This document shows positions 32,378 to 41,768 of a DNA stretch of 64,000 bases, one piece after another. The notes under the pieces were generated by a model. That model ran no database searches. It saw nothing but the letters and a program-made list of their open reading frames with translations, and had not been told where the DNA came from. Positions within the stretch are counted from its first letter, which is position 1; the number at the start of each line of letters is the position of its first letter. Source of the stretch: Sphingobium sp. DEHP117 (GTDB lineage: Bacteria > Pseudomonadota > Alphaproteobacteria > Sphingomonadales > Sphingomonadaceae). The translations under genes and the position numbers were made by a program. Location: positions 1 through 64,000 of the forward strand of contig NZ_JAPFBJ010000004.1 of assembly GCF_030867385.1 (NCBI RefSeq), in the 5' to 3' direction.

Positions 32378-33781
32378 ATGACCGCGCCCCTGCCCAATTT
32401 CGACCGCAAGCCGCTGCCCACGGGCTTCCTCGACGAGGTTCGTGCGGTGGTCGGCGACCGGCTCGGCACCGGGGAGGCGATCCGCCTCCAGCATGGGTCG
32501 AGCGAGACCCATTTCGATCCGGTGCTGCCCGATGCGGTCGCCTTCGTTCGCTCGACCGAAGAGGTGGCGGCGCTGGTCAGGCTGTGCGTCGCCGCCGAGG
32601 TACCGATCATAGCCTTCGGCGCCGGCACCTCGCTCGAGGGCAACGTCACCCCGGTCAAGGGCGGCCTCACGATCGACCTGTCGGAGATGAACGCGATCCT
32701 CGAGGTGAACCAGGAGGATTTCGACTGCACCGTCCAGGCGGGGGTGCGGCGCGAACAGCTCAACGAACATCTGCGCGACCAGGGGCTGTTCTTCCCGATC
32801 GATCCCGGGGCCAACGCCACCATCGGCGGCATGGCGTCGACCCGTGCGTCCGGCACCAACGCGGTGCGCTACGGTACGATGCGCTAGGCGATCCTGTCGC
32901 TGCGCGTCGTCACCCCCGACGGCAAGGTGATCCGTACCGCGCGCCGGGCGCGCAAGTCGGCGGCGGGCTACGACCTGACCCGTCTGATGATCGGCGCCGA
33001 AGGCACGCTGGGCATCATCACCGAGATCACCCTGCGCCTGCACGGCATTCCCGAGGCGATCTCCTCGGCGGTCTGCTCCTTCGAGACCCTCAAGGGCGCG
33101 GTCGACACCGTCGTCCAGTCGATCCAGATCGGCGTGCCGGTCGCGCGGATCGAGATCCTCGACGATGCGCAGGTTCGGGCCTGCAACGCCTATTCGAAGC
33201 TCGACTATCCCGAAAAGACGACCCTGCTGTTCGAATTCCACGGCTCCGAACGCTATGTCGAGGAGCAGGTCGAGACGGTGCGCGAGATCGCCGGCTATAA
33301 TGGCGGCGGCGAGTTCCTCTGGTCGAACCTGCCCGAAGAACGCAACCGGCTGTGGAAAGCGCGGCACGAGGCCTATTACGCCGCGGTCAACCAGCGCCCC
33401 GGCGCGGTCGGCTGGACCACCGACGTCTGCGTGCCGATCAGCCGCCTCGCCGAATGCATCGTCGAGACCAAGGAAGATCTTGCGACGTCGTCGGTACCCT
33501 CGACGATCCTCGGCCATGTCGGCGACGGCAATTTCCACGTGATCTTCGCGATCGATCCCAAAAGGCCGGAGGAGATGATCGAGGTCGAGGCACTCAACGA
33601 CCGGATCGTCGCCCGCGCGCTCGCCATGGACGGCACCTGTACCGGCGAACATGGCATCGGTCTGGGCAAGCAGCAGTTCCTCGTCGACGAACTGGGTGAC
33701 GCGGTCGAAATGATGCGGCTGATCAAGCGTGCGATCGACCCGAAGGACCTGTTCAACCCCGGCAAGATATTCCAGCTTTGA
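32378..33781 (+). pseudogene. FAD-linked oxidase with amber stop, second copy
   Basis: Same gene as at 3256-4659, with the TAG at codon 170 (32885-32887) in the same place. The stop therefore existed before the duplication, and neither copy supplies an intact reading frame. After the stop, an internal start at ATG/GTG codons near 32927 could give a C-terminal fragment. Confidence 0.88.
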
Positions 33782-33785
33782 ACGA

Positions 33786-33807
33786 AGGCCCGGTTCCGTC
33801 CGGGCCT
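33786..33807. terminator. GC-rich hairpin, second copy
   Basis: Mirror of 3230-3251: 8-bp stem, six-base loop, between the FAD oxidase stop and the esterase start. Confidence 0.5.
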
Positions 33808-33836
33808 CCGTCATGTCCGCTGGAAAGGATCTGCCC

Positions 33837-34787
33837 GTGAACAGCCGCCACCTCGTCGACCCCGAACTCCTGCCCGTTCTGGAGCAGTTTCCGGACAGCG
33901 AGCTCAGCCGCGAAAGCCTGCCTGCGCTGCGCGAGCAGTTGAGGGCGATGCTGCCGCCGGCGCAGACCGACGCGGCGATCGAGGTGAAGACCGTCGCCGG
34001 CCCTGCGGGGGGCCCCGACATCCAGCTGCGCGTCCTGCGACCGAAGGACGCGGCCGCCGCCCCGCTTCCCGTCATCTATCACATCCATGGCGGCGGCTTT
34101 GTCGCCGGCACCGCGGATCAGCGGGACATGTCCAACGGGCCGCTGGCGATCGAGCTGAACTGCGCGATCGTCTCGGTCGACTATCGGCTCGCGCCCGAGA
34201 CCGTGTTTCCCGGCTCGATCGAGGACTGCTATGCCGGCCTTGCCTGGGTCTTCGCCAACGCCGCCGAACAGGGTTTCGATACGGCCCGGATCGGCGTGAT
34301 GGGCGAAAGCGCGGGCGGCGGCCTTGCCGCGGCGCTGGCGCTGCTGGCGCGCGACCGCGGCGAATATCCCCTCGCCTTCCAGCAGCTCATCTATCCGATG
34401 CTCGACGATCGCAACGGCAGCGGCGCCGAACCCCATCCCTTCGTCGGCGAATATGTCTGGACGCCGGAAAAGAACCGCTTCGGCTGGGAAGCCCTGCTCG
34501 GCCATGCGCCCGGCGGCGCCGACGTTTCGCCCTATGCGGCGCCCGCCCGCGCGACCGACCTGTCAGGCCTGCCGCCGACCTTCCTCTACGCCGGAGCGCT
34601 CGATCTCTTCCTGGAGGAGAATCTCGATTATGCGCGCCGCCTCGCCCGCGCAGGCGTGCCGATCGAATTCCATCTTTTTCCCGGAGCCTTCCACGCCTTC
34701 GAACTGCAGGCCGACGCCTATGTCAGCCGGCAGGCGCGGCAGCTCAGCCAGTCGGCCCTCAGGAGGTTCCTTGCCCCTCGCACCTGA
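33837..34787 (+). CDS. HSL-type alpha/beta hydrolase, second copy
   Basis: Same 316-residue esterase as at 2250-3200 (HGGG 84-87, Ser158, Asp256, His286). The GTG start has AAAGGA eight bases upstream. Confidence 0.88.
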   Translation: MNSRHLVDPELLPVLEQFPDSELSRESLPALREQLRAMLPPAQTDAAIEVKTVAGPAGGPDIQLRVLRPKDAAAAPLPVIYHIHGGGFVAGTADQRDMSNGPLAIELNCAIVSVDYRLAPETVFPGSIEDCYAGLAWVFANAAEQGFDTARIGVMGESAGGGLAAALALLARDRGEYPLAFQQLIYPMLDDRNGSGAEPHPFVGEYVWTPEKNRFGWEALLGHAPGGADVSPYAAPARATDLSGLPPTFLYAGALDLFLEENLDYARRLARAGVPIEFHLFPGAFHAFELQADAYVSRQARQLSQSALRRFLAPRT

Positions 34788-36081
34788 CCCAACGCGCGCC
34801 GAACCGCGCCTGTCCGCCGCGCTGCCCGCGCTGTTCGCCCTGGCGCTGGCGCTGGCCATCGGCACGATGTCGATCTTCCTTTTCAGCATCGTCCAGGAGG
34901 CCGCCAAGGCCGAACTGGGCCTGACAGACAACCAGCTCGGCTTCATCCAGGGCGTGGGCGCGGCGGCGCCGCTCGCCGTGCTGGCGGTGCCGATCGGACG
35001 ACTGGTCGACAGCAGCAACCGGATGCGGCTCCTGCTCCTGCTGGTGCTCGGCTGGACGATCGGGCTGGTGCTGACCGCCTTCGCCGACAGCGTCACCGGG
35101 CTGTTCATCGCCCGGATGTTCGTCGCGGTGGGCGGCTTCTGTTCGGTCACCGCCGCTATCTCGATCGCGGCCGACATGTGCCCGCCGACCCAGCGCGGCA
35201 GCGCGATGCTGGTCCTGACGCTCGGCAAATGGGGCGGCAGCGCGGGTGCGTTCGCGCTGGGCGGCTGGCTGTTCGGCATGCTCGGCACGATGGTGCTTCC
35301 CGCATGGATCGGCCCGGTCGCGCCTTGGCGCGGGGTCCATCTCGCCGTGGCCGCGATCGGCGTGATCGTGTGCCTGCCGCTGCTGTTCGTCCGCGAGCCG
35401 GCCCGGCGCGAGACGGTCGCGGGCGCCGATGCTCCCTTCTCGGTCGCGATGCGCGAACTTTGGGACCGGCGTGCCTTCATCCTTCCCTTGTTCGCCGGCC
35501 AGCTCTCGGTCGCGATGATCGATACCGCCGCCGGCATCTGGGCCGCGCCGGTGCTGAGCCGCAGCTATGGGCTCCAGCCCGATCAGTTCGCCCAGTGGAT
35601 GGGCCTGGTCGTCTTCGCCGCCGGCGTGATCGGATCGATCCTGGGCGGTCTTGTCGCCGACTGGGGCCATCGCCTTCCGCGCCGTGGCGGCATCCTGATC
35701 GGCGCGATCGCGGCGACGACCCTGTCGGTGCCGATGTCACTTTTCCCGCTCGCCCCCGACGTGCCCAGTTTCGCGCTGATGCTCGGGCTCTTCCTGTTCT
35801 GCGGCACAGCCGCCGGGCTGATCGTCGGCGTCACCATCACGGTCCTGCTGCCCAACGAGCTGCGCGGATTCTGCATTGGGCTGTTCGTGGCGCTGGCCGG
35901 CGTCCTCGGCTTCGGCGTGGCGCCGCCGCTGATCACGCTGGTCAGCGGCCTGCTGGGCGGGGAGAGCCATCTGGGCACCGCGCTCGCGATCGTCGGCGTC
36001 GTGATCACGGCGATCGCCTCGCTCGCCTTCCCCCTGGCGATGCGCCACGCGCCGCGCGATTCGACCTCGCTCGCCACATGA
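34771..36081 (+). CDS. MFS permease, second copy
   Basis: Same 436-residue transporter as at 956-2266. The TTG start overlaps the esterase end by 17 bases, with AGGAGG four bases upstream. Confidence 0.85.
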   Translation: MPLAPDPTRAEPRLSAALPALFALALALAIGTMSIFLFSIVQEAAKAELGLTDNQLGFIQGVGAAAPLAVLAVPIGRLVDSSNRMRLLLLLVLGWTIGLVLTAFADSVTGLFIARMFVAVGGFCSVTAAISIAADMCPPTQRGSAMLVLTLGKWGGSAGAFALGGWLFGMLGTMVLPAWIGPVAPWRGVHLAVAAIGVIVCLPLLFVREPARRETVAGADAPFSVAMRELWDRRAFILPLFAGQLSVAMIDTAAGIWAAPVLSRSYGLQPDQFAQWMGLVVFAAGVIGSILGGLVADWGHRLPRRGGILIGAIAATTLSVPMSLFPLAPDVPSFALMLGLFLFCGTAAGLIVGVTITVLLPNELRGFCIGLFVALAGVLGFGVAPPLITLVSGLLGGESHLGTALAIVGVVITAIASLAFPLAMRHAPRDSTSLAT

Positions 36082-36086
36082 CCTTT

Positions 36087-36124
36087 ACCTTTCTGATAGG
36101 TCTCGACAAACCTATCAGGAAGGT
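36087..36124. promoter_or_regulatory. Paired 15-bp palindromic sites upstream of the truncated AraC gene, second copy
   Basis: Mirror of 913-950, directly upstream of the AraC start at 36152. Confidence 0.6.
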
Positions 36125-36151
36125 CTAGCTTTTCCTCGATAGGATGAGAGG

Positions 36152-36694
36152 ATGCGCTGGATGGTCGAGCGGGACTGGGTACAGGTCTCCCACGAGATGG
36201 CGGCAATGGTAGGCGCGGGCGCGTTGCCGCAACGCCCCTGGCCGGCCGAACCGGTTGCGCTCAGCTACACGCTCGGCTGCGTCGGTACCCCTGCCACGGT
36301 CCGCTGGCATGCCGATCCCTCCGCCGCGACGCTCGGCGACGACCAGCTTCTCCTGATCGTCTCCGCCTCGGCGATCGAGCGGCTGTTCGGCGCGCTGCCC
36401 GAGGGGCGCGACGGCGCCTTCCACATCACCCGCGAACTGCGCGAGATCGCCCTGGCCATCCGCGACTGCGACATGCCCGAAGGCGCGCGCGAGCCCTACC
36501 GTCTCGCCAAGAGCATCGAATTGCTGTGCGATACGCTGCGCCTGATCGGGGACAGCGCGCTGGTTCCGGTGCTGGGGGAGAGCCATTTGTCACAGGAGGG
36601 CTCTGTTGCAAAAATCGTGAAGCTTGAGCATGCTTGGCGGAGATTGGACGGACGGAACGATGACGGATTTCAAGTGGCGCCATTTCCAGGGTGA
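36152..36694 (+). pseudogene. AraC-family regulator, second copy, DNA-binding domain lost to IS6100
   Basis: Codons 1-149 match the AraC-type gene at 97-885. The frame then enters IS6100 at 36599 and stops at 36694 after 31 foreign residues. Both helix-turn-helix motifs are missing, so this product cannot bind DNA but could still compete for effector or dimer partner. Confidence 0.9.
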
Positions 36695-37478
36695 TGTGAT
36701 CCTGTGGGCGGTGCGCTGGTATTGTCGCTATCCGATCAGCTATCGCGACCTTGAGGAAATGCTGGCGGAACGCGGCATTTCGGTCGACCATACGACGATC
36801 TATCGCTGGGTCCAGTGCTACGCCCCGGAGATGGAGAAGCGGCTGCGCTGGTTCTGGCGGCGTGGCTTTGATCCGAGCTGGCGCCTGGATGAAACCTACG
36901 TCAAGGTGCGGGGCAAGTGGACCTACCTGTACCGGGCAGTCGACAAGCGGGGCGACACGATCGATTTCTACCTGTCGCCGACCCGCAGCGCCAAGGCAGC
37001 GAAGCGGTTCCTGGGCAAGGCCCTGCGAGGCCTGAAGCACTGGGAAAAGCCTGCCACGCTCAATACCGACAAAGCGCCGAGCTATGGTGCAGCGATCACC
37101 GAATTGAAGCGCGAAGGAAAGCTGGACCGGGAGACGGCCCACCGGCAGGTGAAGTATCTCAATAACGTGATCGAGGCCGATCACGGAAAGCTCAAGATAC
37201 TGATCAAGCCGGTGCGCGGTTTCAAATCGATCCCCACGGCCTATGCCACGATCAAGGGATTCGAAGTCATGCGAGCCCTGCGCAAAGGACAGGCTCGCCC
37301 CTGGTGCCTGCAGCCCGGCATCAGGGGCGAGGTGCGCCTTGTGGAGAGAGCTTTTGGCATTGGGCCCTCGGCGCTGACGGAGGCCATGGGCATGCTCAAC
37401 CACCATTTCGCAGCAGCCGCCTGATCGGCGCAGAGCGACAGCCTACCTCTGACTGCCGCCAATCTTTGCAACAGAGCC
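36599..37478 (+). mobile_element. IS6100, complete copy (880 bp)
   Basis: Plus orientation, both terminal repeats present. Flanks CACAGGAG and GCGCGAGG do not match. It borders the duplicated arm on the left and a cut Tn3-family transposase on the right. Confidence 0.98.
36660..37424 (+). CDS. tnpA: IS6100 transposase
   Basis: Same 254-residue DDE transposase as the other copies. It is transcribed rightward, away from the duplicated segment. Confidence 0.97.
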   Translation: MTDFKWRHFQGDVILWAVRWYCRYPISYRDLEEMLAERGISVDHTTIYRWVQCYAPEMEKRLRWFWRRGFDPSWRLDETYVKVRGKWTYLYRAVDKRGDTIDFYLSPTRSAKAAKRFLGKALRGLKHWEKPATLNTDKAPSYGAAITELKREGKLDRETAHRQVKYLNNVIEADHGKLKILIKPVRGFKSIPTAYATIKGFEVMRALRKGQARPWCLQPGIRGEVRLVERAFGIGPSALTEAMGMLNHHFAAAA

Positions 37479-37797
37479 GCGCGAGGTGCCGGATGCGTCG
37501 GCTTCCCGCAAAATAGGCGTCCACGTCCGTGCCGGGTTCAAGAGCGAGTTGTTCGATCACGGCCGCCAGGACCGACGCTGGGATCTCGGCGGGCGAGACT
37601 GGAAATGCGCCCAGAAACCGGGCGCTCGTCAGCATCACGGCAAAGCCGAGCCGATTGTGGTCGCCGCGCAGAGTTCCAATGAGGTCGCGATCAGTTTGGT
37701 CCAGATGGAAATATCGCGCGAGTTGATCGGCCGACGGTTCGCCATCAAAGCGGGCAAAGCCCTGACGCTGGGCGTCAGTGAGGTGACGGGTGGGCAT
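37479..37797 (-). pseudogene. tnpA: Tn3-family transposase, N-terminal fragment cut by IS6100
   Basis: About 106 codons from ATG 37797 read as the N-terminal DUF4158 domain of a Tn3-type transposase (RHLTDAQRQGFARFDGEPSA, then NRLGFAVMLTSARFLGAFP). The frame joins the IS6100 end and stops after a short foreign tail at 37396. The DDE catalytic region, normally in the last third of a roughly 1000-residue protein, is gone. It is divergent from tnpR with a res-like region between, the usual layout of Tn3-family units. Confidence 0.88.
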
Positions 37798-37928
37798 ACC
37801 GTGCGAAACTTTCAACTTTTGCGAAGGGGACGGCCCATGCCGATAAACAAGGCGAATTTCTTCGCAAAACATATGTGCGAAACAAAATTGTTTTGCAGTA
37901 ACTTTCGCACAATATCTGGAGCAGTCGC
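37798..37928. promoter_or_regulatory. Putative res site of the Tn3-family transposon
   Basis: The 131-bp gap between divergent tnpA and tnpR contains an inverted repeat TGTGCGAAA (37874-37882)/TTTCGCACA (37903-37911) and related TGCGAAA and TTCGCAAAA words further left. This is what a multi-subsite resolvase recombination site, doubling as the tnp promoter, should look like. Confidence 0.65.
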
Positions 37929-38489
37929 ATGAAGCTCGGCTACGCGCGCGTTTCCACCGAGGATCAGAACTTGGAAATCCAGCGCGGTCGGCTCTCGGAG
38001 GCGGGCTGTGAAATGATGTTCGAAGAGAAAATATCGGGGGCCGCTCGTGGCCGGCCCGAGCTTGAAAAGCTGATGGGTCACCTGCGCAAAGACGATGTTC
38101 TCGTCGTCGCCCGCCTCGATCGTTTGGCGCGATCCACCATCGAACTCCTGCACATCGCGGAACGCATCAAGGAAAAGCAGGCAGGATTACAATCGCTTGA
38201 TGAACCTTGGGCCGATACCACGTCCCCGTCTGGCGTGATGATCATGACCGTATTCGCTGGGATCGCCCAGTTCGAGCGGACTCTCATATTGAGCCGAACC
38301 GAGGAGGGGCGAAAGGCGGCGATGGCGCGCGGTGTGAGCTTCGGACGCCCAAAGAAAATGCGCCCAGATCAGGCGGAGCTCGCTCGCCAACTCGTTCTCG
38401 AGGGTAAGTCCATTAGCGCCGTCGCAAGGACCTTCAACGTTCACCCGGCCACCATCTATCGCTGTATCGAGCCAAACAGTGCCTTATGA
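37929..38489 (+). CDS. tnpR: Serine resolvase (Tn3-family TnpR)
   Basis: A 186-residue serine recombinase. The catalytic Ser9 is in YARVS, the conserved arginines are in VARLDRLARS, and the C-terminal HTH of the Hin/resolvase type has SISAVARTFNVHPATIYRC. TnpR resolves cointegrates made by its transposase through recombination at res, which lies just upstream. ATG 37929 follows TGGAGCAG. With its transposase destroyed it can only act on res sites, including those of related transposons. Confidence 0.93.
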   Translation: MKLGYARVSTEDQNLEIQRGRLSEAGCEMMFEEKISGAARGRPELEKLMGHLRKDDVLVVARLDRLARSTIELLHIAERIKEKQAGLQSLDEPWADTTSPSGVMIMTVFAGIAQFERTLILSRTEEGRKAAMARGVSFGRPKKMRPDQAELARQLVLEGKSISAVARTFNVHPATIYRCIEPNSAL

Positions 38490-38505
38490 CACTTTCCTGT
38501 TCCGC

Positions 38506-38889
38506 TCAGCCGCACGACCCCAATTCGGCGACCGCGGGTTCCTCGGAATCGATGGATTCGAGGAGGATTTCTATGGTTCCGCCACAAAGAAGCCTGATGT
38601 CGATCCAGGGGCTTCCCTGTCCGTAAAGCAGTGTCTTGGGAGTGCGATCGCGGAGCACTTCAGCGGCATGGTTGGCCACATCCGCTTCCAGGCATCCTCC
38701 GGAAAAATAGCCGCCGGCCCGATCCTGATCGAACACCATCTGTGTTCCTGCTGGACGCGGCGAAAAGCCGACGAGGCGTGTGATCGTTCCCAGGACGACA
38801 TTGCGATGCTGCCGGCGGGCGCTCTCAAGGCACGGGCGGATATCGGAAATCCAACCGAAGGTAGGCCAATCATTGCCCTCAAGCTGCAT
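38506..38889 (-). CDS. XdhC/CoxI-family protein, N-terminal domain only
   Basis: 127 residues from ATG 38889 (GGAGGGG seven bases upstream). The XdhC/CoxI signature runs GTITRLVGFSPRPAGTQM, YFSGGCLEADVANHA and LLCGGTIEILLE. The family helps insert and sulphurate the molybdenum cofactor of xanthine dehydrogenase-like hydroxylases. The C-terminal Rossmann domain of long XdhC proteins is absent. Either this is a stand-alone small form, or the Tn3 unit removed the rest. A MobA/MocA-like gene at 41743 suggests a lost molybdenum hydroxylase nearby. Confidence 0.75.
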   Translation of the reverse strand: MQLEGNDWPTFGWISDIRPCLESARRQHRNVVLGTITRLVGFSPRPAGTQMVFDQDRAGGYFSGGCLEADVANHAAEVLRDRTPKTLLYGQGSPWIDIRLLCGGTIEILLESIDSEEPAVAELGSCG

Positions 38890-39489
38890 GCGCCCCTCCC
38901 CGTGCCAAGGATTCACGCGCTATACTTCTTGGTCCTTTGACAGCCGATGGCTGCTTGTATCGGTCCCTCCAAAGCCCTCTGCTTGACGCAGCCCAACGCC
39001 GCCATCGCAGGAGCCCCCTATGATATGCTCGGCCGCTTGGACCGGTGATGGGGGAGCTATGAAGAGCATGGGTACGAACGGTGCGCAACGATGTGATCGC
39101 GCCCGCCGCTGAAGCTGGGGCAAACTCGGCGGATGGAATTCCCCACTTTTCTATGAAAACCCCATCTTGTCCGATCGATAAAACAGCATTGGCATCCGCC
39201 TGATCCACTCGATTACACTCTTTTGAACGCCATGGCGATCGCATCGCCGCGCTCTGGAATGCTGGTCCACCGATCGAAGCGAGCAGTTGCTTCTTTTTCC
39301 GGTTTCCGTCTCCATTTCGCGGCTGAAAACGATCGAGCGAAAGGCCAACCTTCTTGTAAACGGTTCTATATCGAAGTATGTTGTGAAGAGCAAGAATTAG
39401 GCATGCGGCGGACAATTCCTTCCGGTCTTTAGCCGGTGGTCAAGCCGTTGGCATTACGCTGCCATTCCACAGTAGTTGGGGGGATTTCC
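38890..39489. other. 600-bp stretch without an assignable gene
   Basis: Frames are open on the minus strand (for example 38920-39123, containing EGFGGTDTSSHRL), but none shows a family I recognise. Composition is less GC-biased toward the right. It may hold the remains of a gene between the XdhC-like and dehydrogenase units, and must carry the promoter of the latter. Confidence 0.4.
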
Positions 39490-40482
39490 TTGTCGCAAGA
39501 GGTTGGTTCGCTGCAGGCTCGTCCGAGGGTCCTGGCGACATATGCAATGCCCGCCAGGGTTGTCGGGGAAATTCAATCTTTCGCCGATCTTTCGATCCTT
39601 CCCGGTGAGTCCGCTCCTGAGCGCGTTCTTGAGAATTGCAACGGTTTTGACGCTCTCATCTGCACCTTGATGAACAAGGTGACCGCGGATTTTATCGATC
39701 GGTTACCCCCTTCCATCCGGCTTGTAGCGACTTACTCCGTGGGTATCGACCATATCGATCTCAGGGCGCTGCAAGCTCGGAGAATAGCATTGGTGAACAC
39801 GCCCGACGTGCTCACCGAAGCCACGGCGGACATAGCCTGGCTCCTCCTCCTCGGAGCGGCCAGGCGCGCAAGCGAAGCGGAGGCTTTGTTGCGGTCGGGG
39901 ATGTGGACCGGTTGGGAACCGAACCAGCTCGTCGGTACGGATATTCACGGCTCGACCTTGGGTATTCTCGGTTTTGGCCGGATCGGCCGCGCGGTCGCTC
40001 GCCGAGCGGCAGGGTTTGGCATGAACATACTGACCTCGGTCCGTTCATCGTCCGCGGGTGATCCACCCCCTCCCGGGACGATCATTTGTTCATCGATGGA
40101 GGAAGTCCTGGCTGGCAGCGATTTTCTATCTTTGCATTTGCCATTGACCGAGGAGACGCAAAACTGGCTCAATGCAGAGCGCATAGCTTCGATGAAATCT
40201 GGTGCGATCGTGATCAACACGGCACGGGGAGGGTTGATCGATGAAACAGCCCTGATTGCGGCGTTGCAATCCGGCAAGCTCGGCGGCGCCGGGCTCGACG
40301 TTTTTGTCGGCGAGCCCGATATTCGCCGCGATCTTGTAGAGGCACCTAACACCTTCCTCCTGCCGCATCTCGGAAGTGCGACGAGACGCGCAAGGGAAGG
40401 TATGGGCTTAAGCTTGGCGCGCGATATCGCCGCTTTCTTTGCCGGCCGGCCGGTCGAAAATGGCGTAGGTGTCTCGAAATGA
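39490..40482 (+). CDS. D-isomer-specific 2-hydroxyacid dehydrogenase (glyoxylate/hydroxypyruvate reductase type)
   Basis: 330 residues from TTG 39490, preceded by a GGGGGG stretch at 39478-39483; an in-frame GTG at 39436 is the longer alternative. It has the NAD(P)-binding GFGRIGRAV, and the catalytic triad Arg (TARGG), Glu (VGEPD) and His (LLPHLGSA). The family reduces glyoxylate or hydroxypyruvate, giving glycolate or D-glycerate. The glycerate kinase start overlaps its stop (ATGA), so the two form a hydroxypyruvate to D-glycerate to phosphoglycerate route. Confidence 0.9.
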   Translation: MSQEVGSLQARPRVLATYAMPARVVGEIQSFADLSILPGESAPERVLENCNGFDALICTLMNKVTADFIDRLPPSIRLVATYSVGIDHIDLRALQARRIALVNTPDVLTEATADIAWLLLLGAARRASEAEALLRSGMWTGWEPNQLVGTDIHGSTLGILGFGRIGRAVARRAAGFGMNILTSVRSSSAGDPPPPGTIICSSMEEVLAGSDFLSLHLPLTEETQNWLNAERIASMKSGAIVINTARGGLIDETALIAALQSGKLGGAGLDVFVGEPDIRRDLVEAPNTFLLPHLGSATRRAREGMGLSLARDIAAFFAGRPVENGVGVSK

Positions 40483-41768
40483 GCGCGCTCGTTGATCTCG
40501 AGGCGAGGCAAAGGGTACAGCTTGATGCTCTCCTGTCGACAGCATTGAACGCTGCCGGCGTCGAAGGCAAGCTTGAGCGCTTTCTCCCCTCAGTTCCTCT
40601 CGGTCGAACCGTCGTCATCGGAGGGGGCAAGGCCGCGGCAGCGATGGCGAATGAGCTTGCCAGACTTTGGCCGGCCCCGCTTTCCGGCGCCGTCGTTGTG
40701 CCTTACGGCCATCAATCGCCTTCCTATTCCGGTCCAATTCAGATTTTGGAGGCTGGTCACCCGGTTCCCGACGGGAACAGCGTGGTGGCTGCGGACCGCA
40801 TGATGGAGTTGGTCAAAGATCTTTCTCACGATGATCTCGTCATCGCGCTGATGTCTGGCGGGGCTTCGGCGCTTCTTGTCGGCTTGCCCGAAGGCGTCAG
40901 CCTTGAAGATAAGCAAGGACTGAACAAGGCCTTGCTGAAAAGCGGGGCAACAATTTCCGAAATCAATGCGGTGCGCAAGCAGATTTCCACGGTGAAGGGC
41001 GGCCGACTGGCGCATGCGGTAGGTAAGGCGCGCCTGCTCACTCTTGCCGTCTCAGACATACCGGGAGACGACATTCGCAAGATCGGGTCTGGTCCGACGA
41101 TTGCCAATGCGGCGGAAGCCGTTGCGGCGACACCGATTCTCGAGCGATATGGCATAGATGTTCCGGAATCCATCAACCGGCACCTGCGGAAGGGTTTGGA
41201 TAATCCCTCACCTGACGATCGATCAAGACGGGCAGGTGATAGTGCGTTCCTGATCGTCAAGCCGGGCGATATTCTCATTGCAGCAGCCCGGTGCGCCGAA
41301 AGCGTCGGCTACAAGCCGATCATTCTGGGGGATGACCTGGAGGGGGAGGCGCGTGAATTGGGTTCCGCGCATGCAAAGCTGGCGCTCGAAACGCTTCGAG
41401 CGGGGCGTAGGGCATGCATTCTGTCCGGCGGAGAGACGAGCGTGACCGTCTCCGGCCGAGGCAGAGGAGGCAGGAACAGCGAATATCTTCTGGGCTTTGT
41501 GCTGGCGACAGCGGGGCAGGAAGGGATTGCGGCGCTGGCAGTCGATACCGATGGCCTGGATGGCGCCGGCGACAATGCGGGAGCTGTTGCGTTCGCGTCG
41601 ACCTTGACGCGCGCTGCCGGGAAGAAACTGGATGCTGCGGCCTATTTGCGCCGCAACGATTCCTATAGCTTCTTCGCTGCGCTGGACGATCTCGTCGTAA
41701 CAGGACCCACATGCACGAACGTCAACGATTTCCGGGCCATTCTCATCGATCCGGTGATTGATCGCTAA
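40479..41768 (+). CDS. Glycerate 2-kinase (GckA/TtuD family)
   Basis: A 429-residue protein of the MOFRL/DUF4147 glycerate kinase family: VIGGGKAAAAMA near the N-terminus, VIALMSGGASALL, and the C-terminal MOFRL domain with LSGGETSVTVSGRGRGGRNSE and ALAVDTDGLDG. It phosphorylates D-glycerate with ATP to 2-phosphoglycerate, sending C3 acids to glycolysis. Coupled to the upstream hydroxyacid dehydrogenase by a four-base overlap. Its last 26 bases overlap the convergent nucleotidyltransferase gene. Confidence 0.92.
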   Translation: MSALVDLEARQRVQLDALLSTALNAAGVEGKLERFLPSVPLGRTVVIGGGKAAAAMANELARLWPAPLSGAVVVPYGHQSPSYSGPIQILEAGHPVPDGNSVVAADRMMELVKDLSHDDLVIALMSGGASALLVGLPEGVSLEDKQGLNKALLKSGATISEINAVRKQISTVKGGRLAHAVGKARLLTLAVSDIPGDDIRKIGSGPTIANAAEAVAATPILERYGIDVPESINRHLRKGLDNPSPDDRSRRAGDSAFLIVKPGDILIAAARCAESVGYKPIILGDDLEGEARELGSAHAKLALETLRAGRRACILSGGETSVTVSGRGRGGRNSEYLLGFVLATAGQEGIAALAVDTDGLDGAGDNAGAVAFASTLTRAAGKKLDAAAYLRRNDSYSFFAALDDLVVTGPTCTNVNDFRAILIDPVIDR

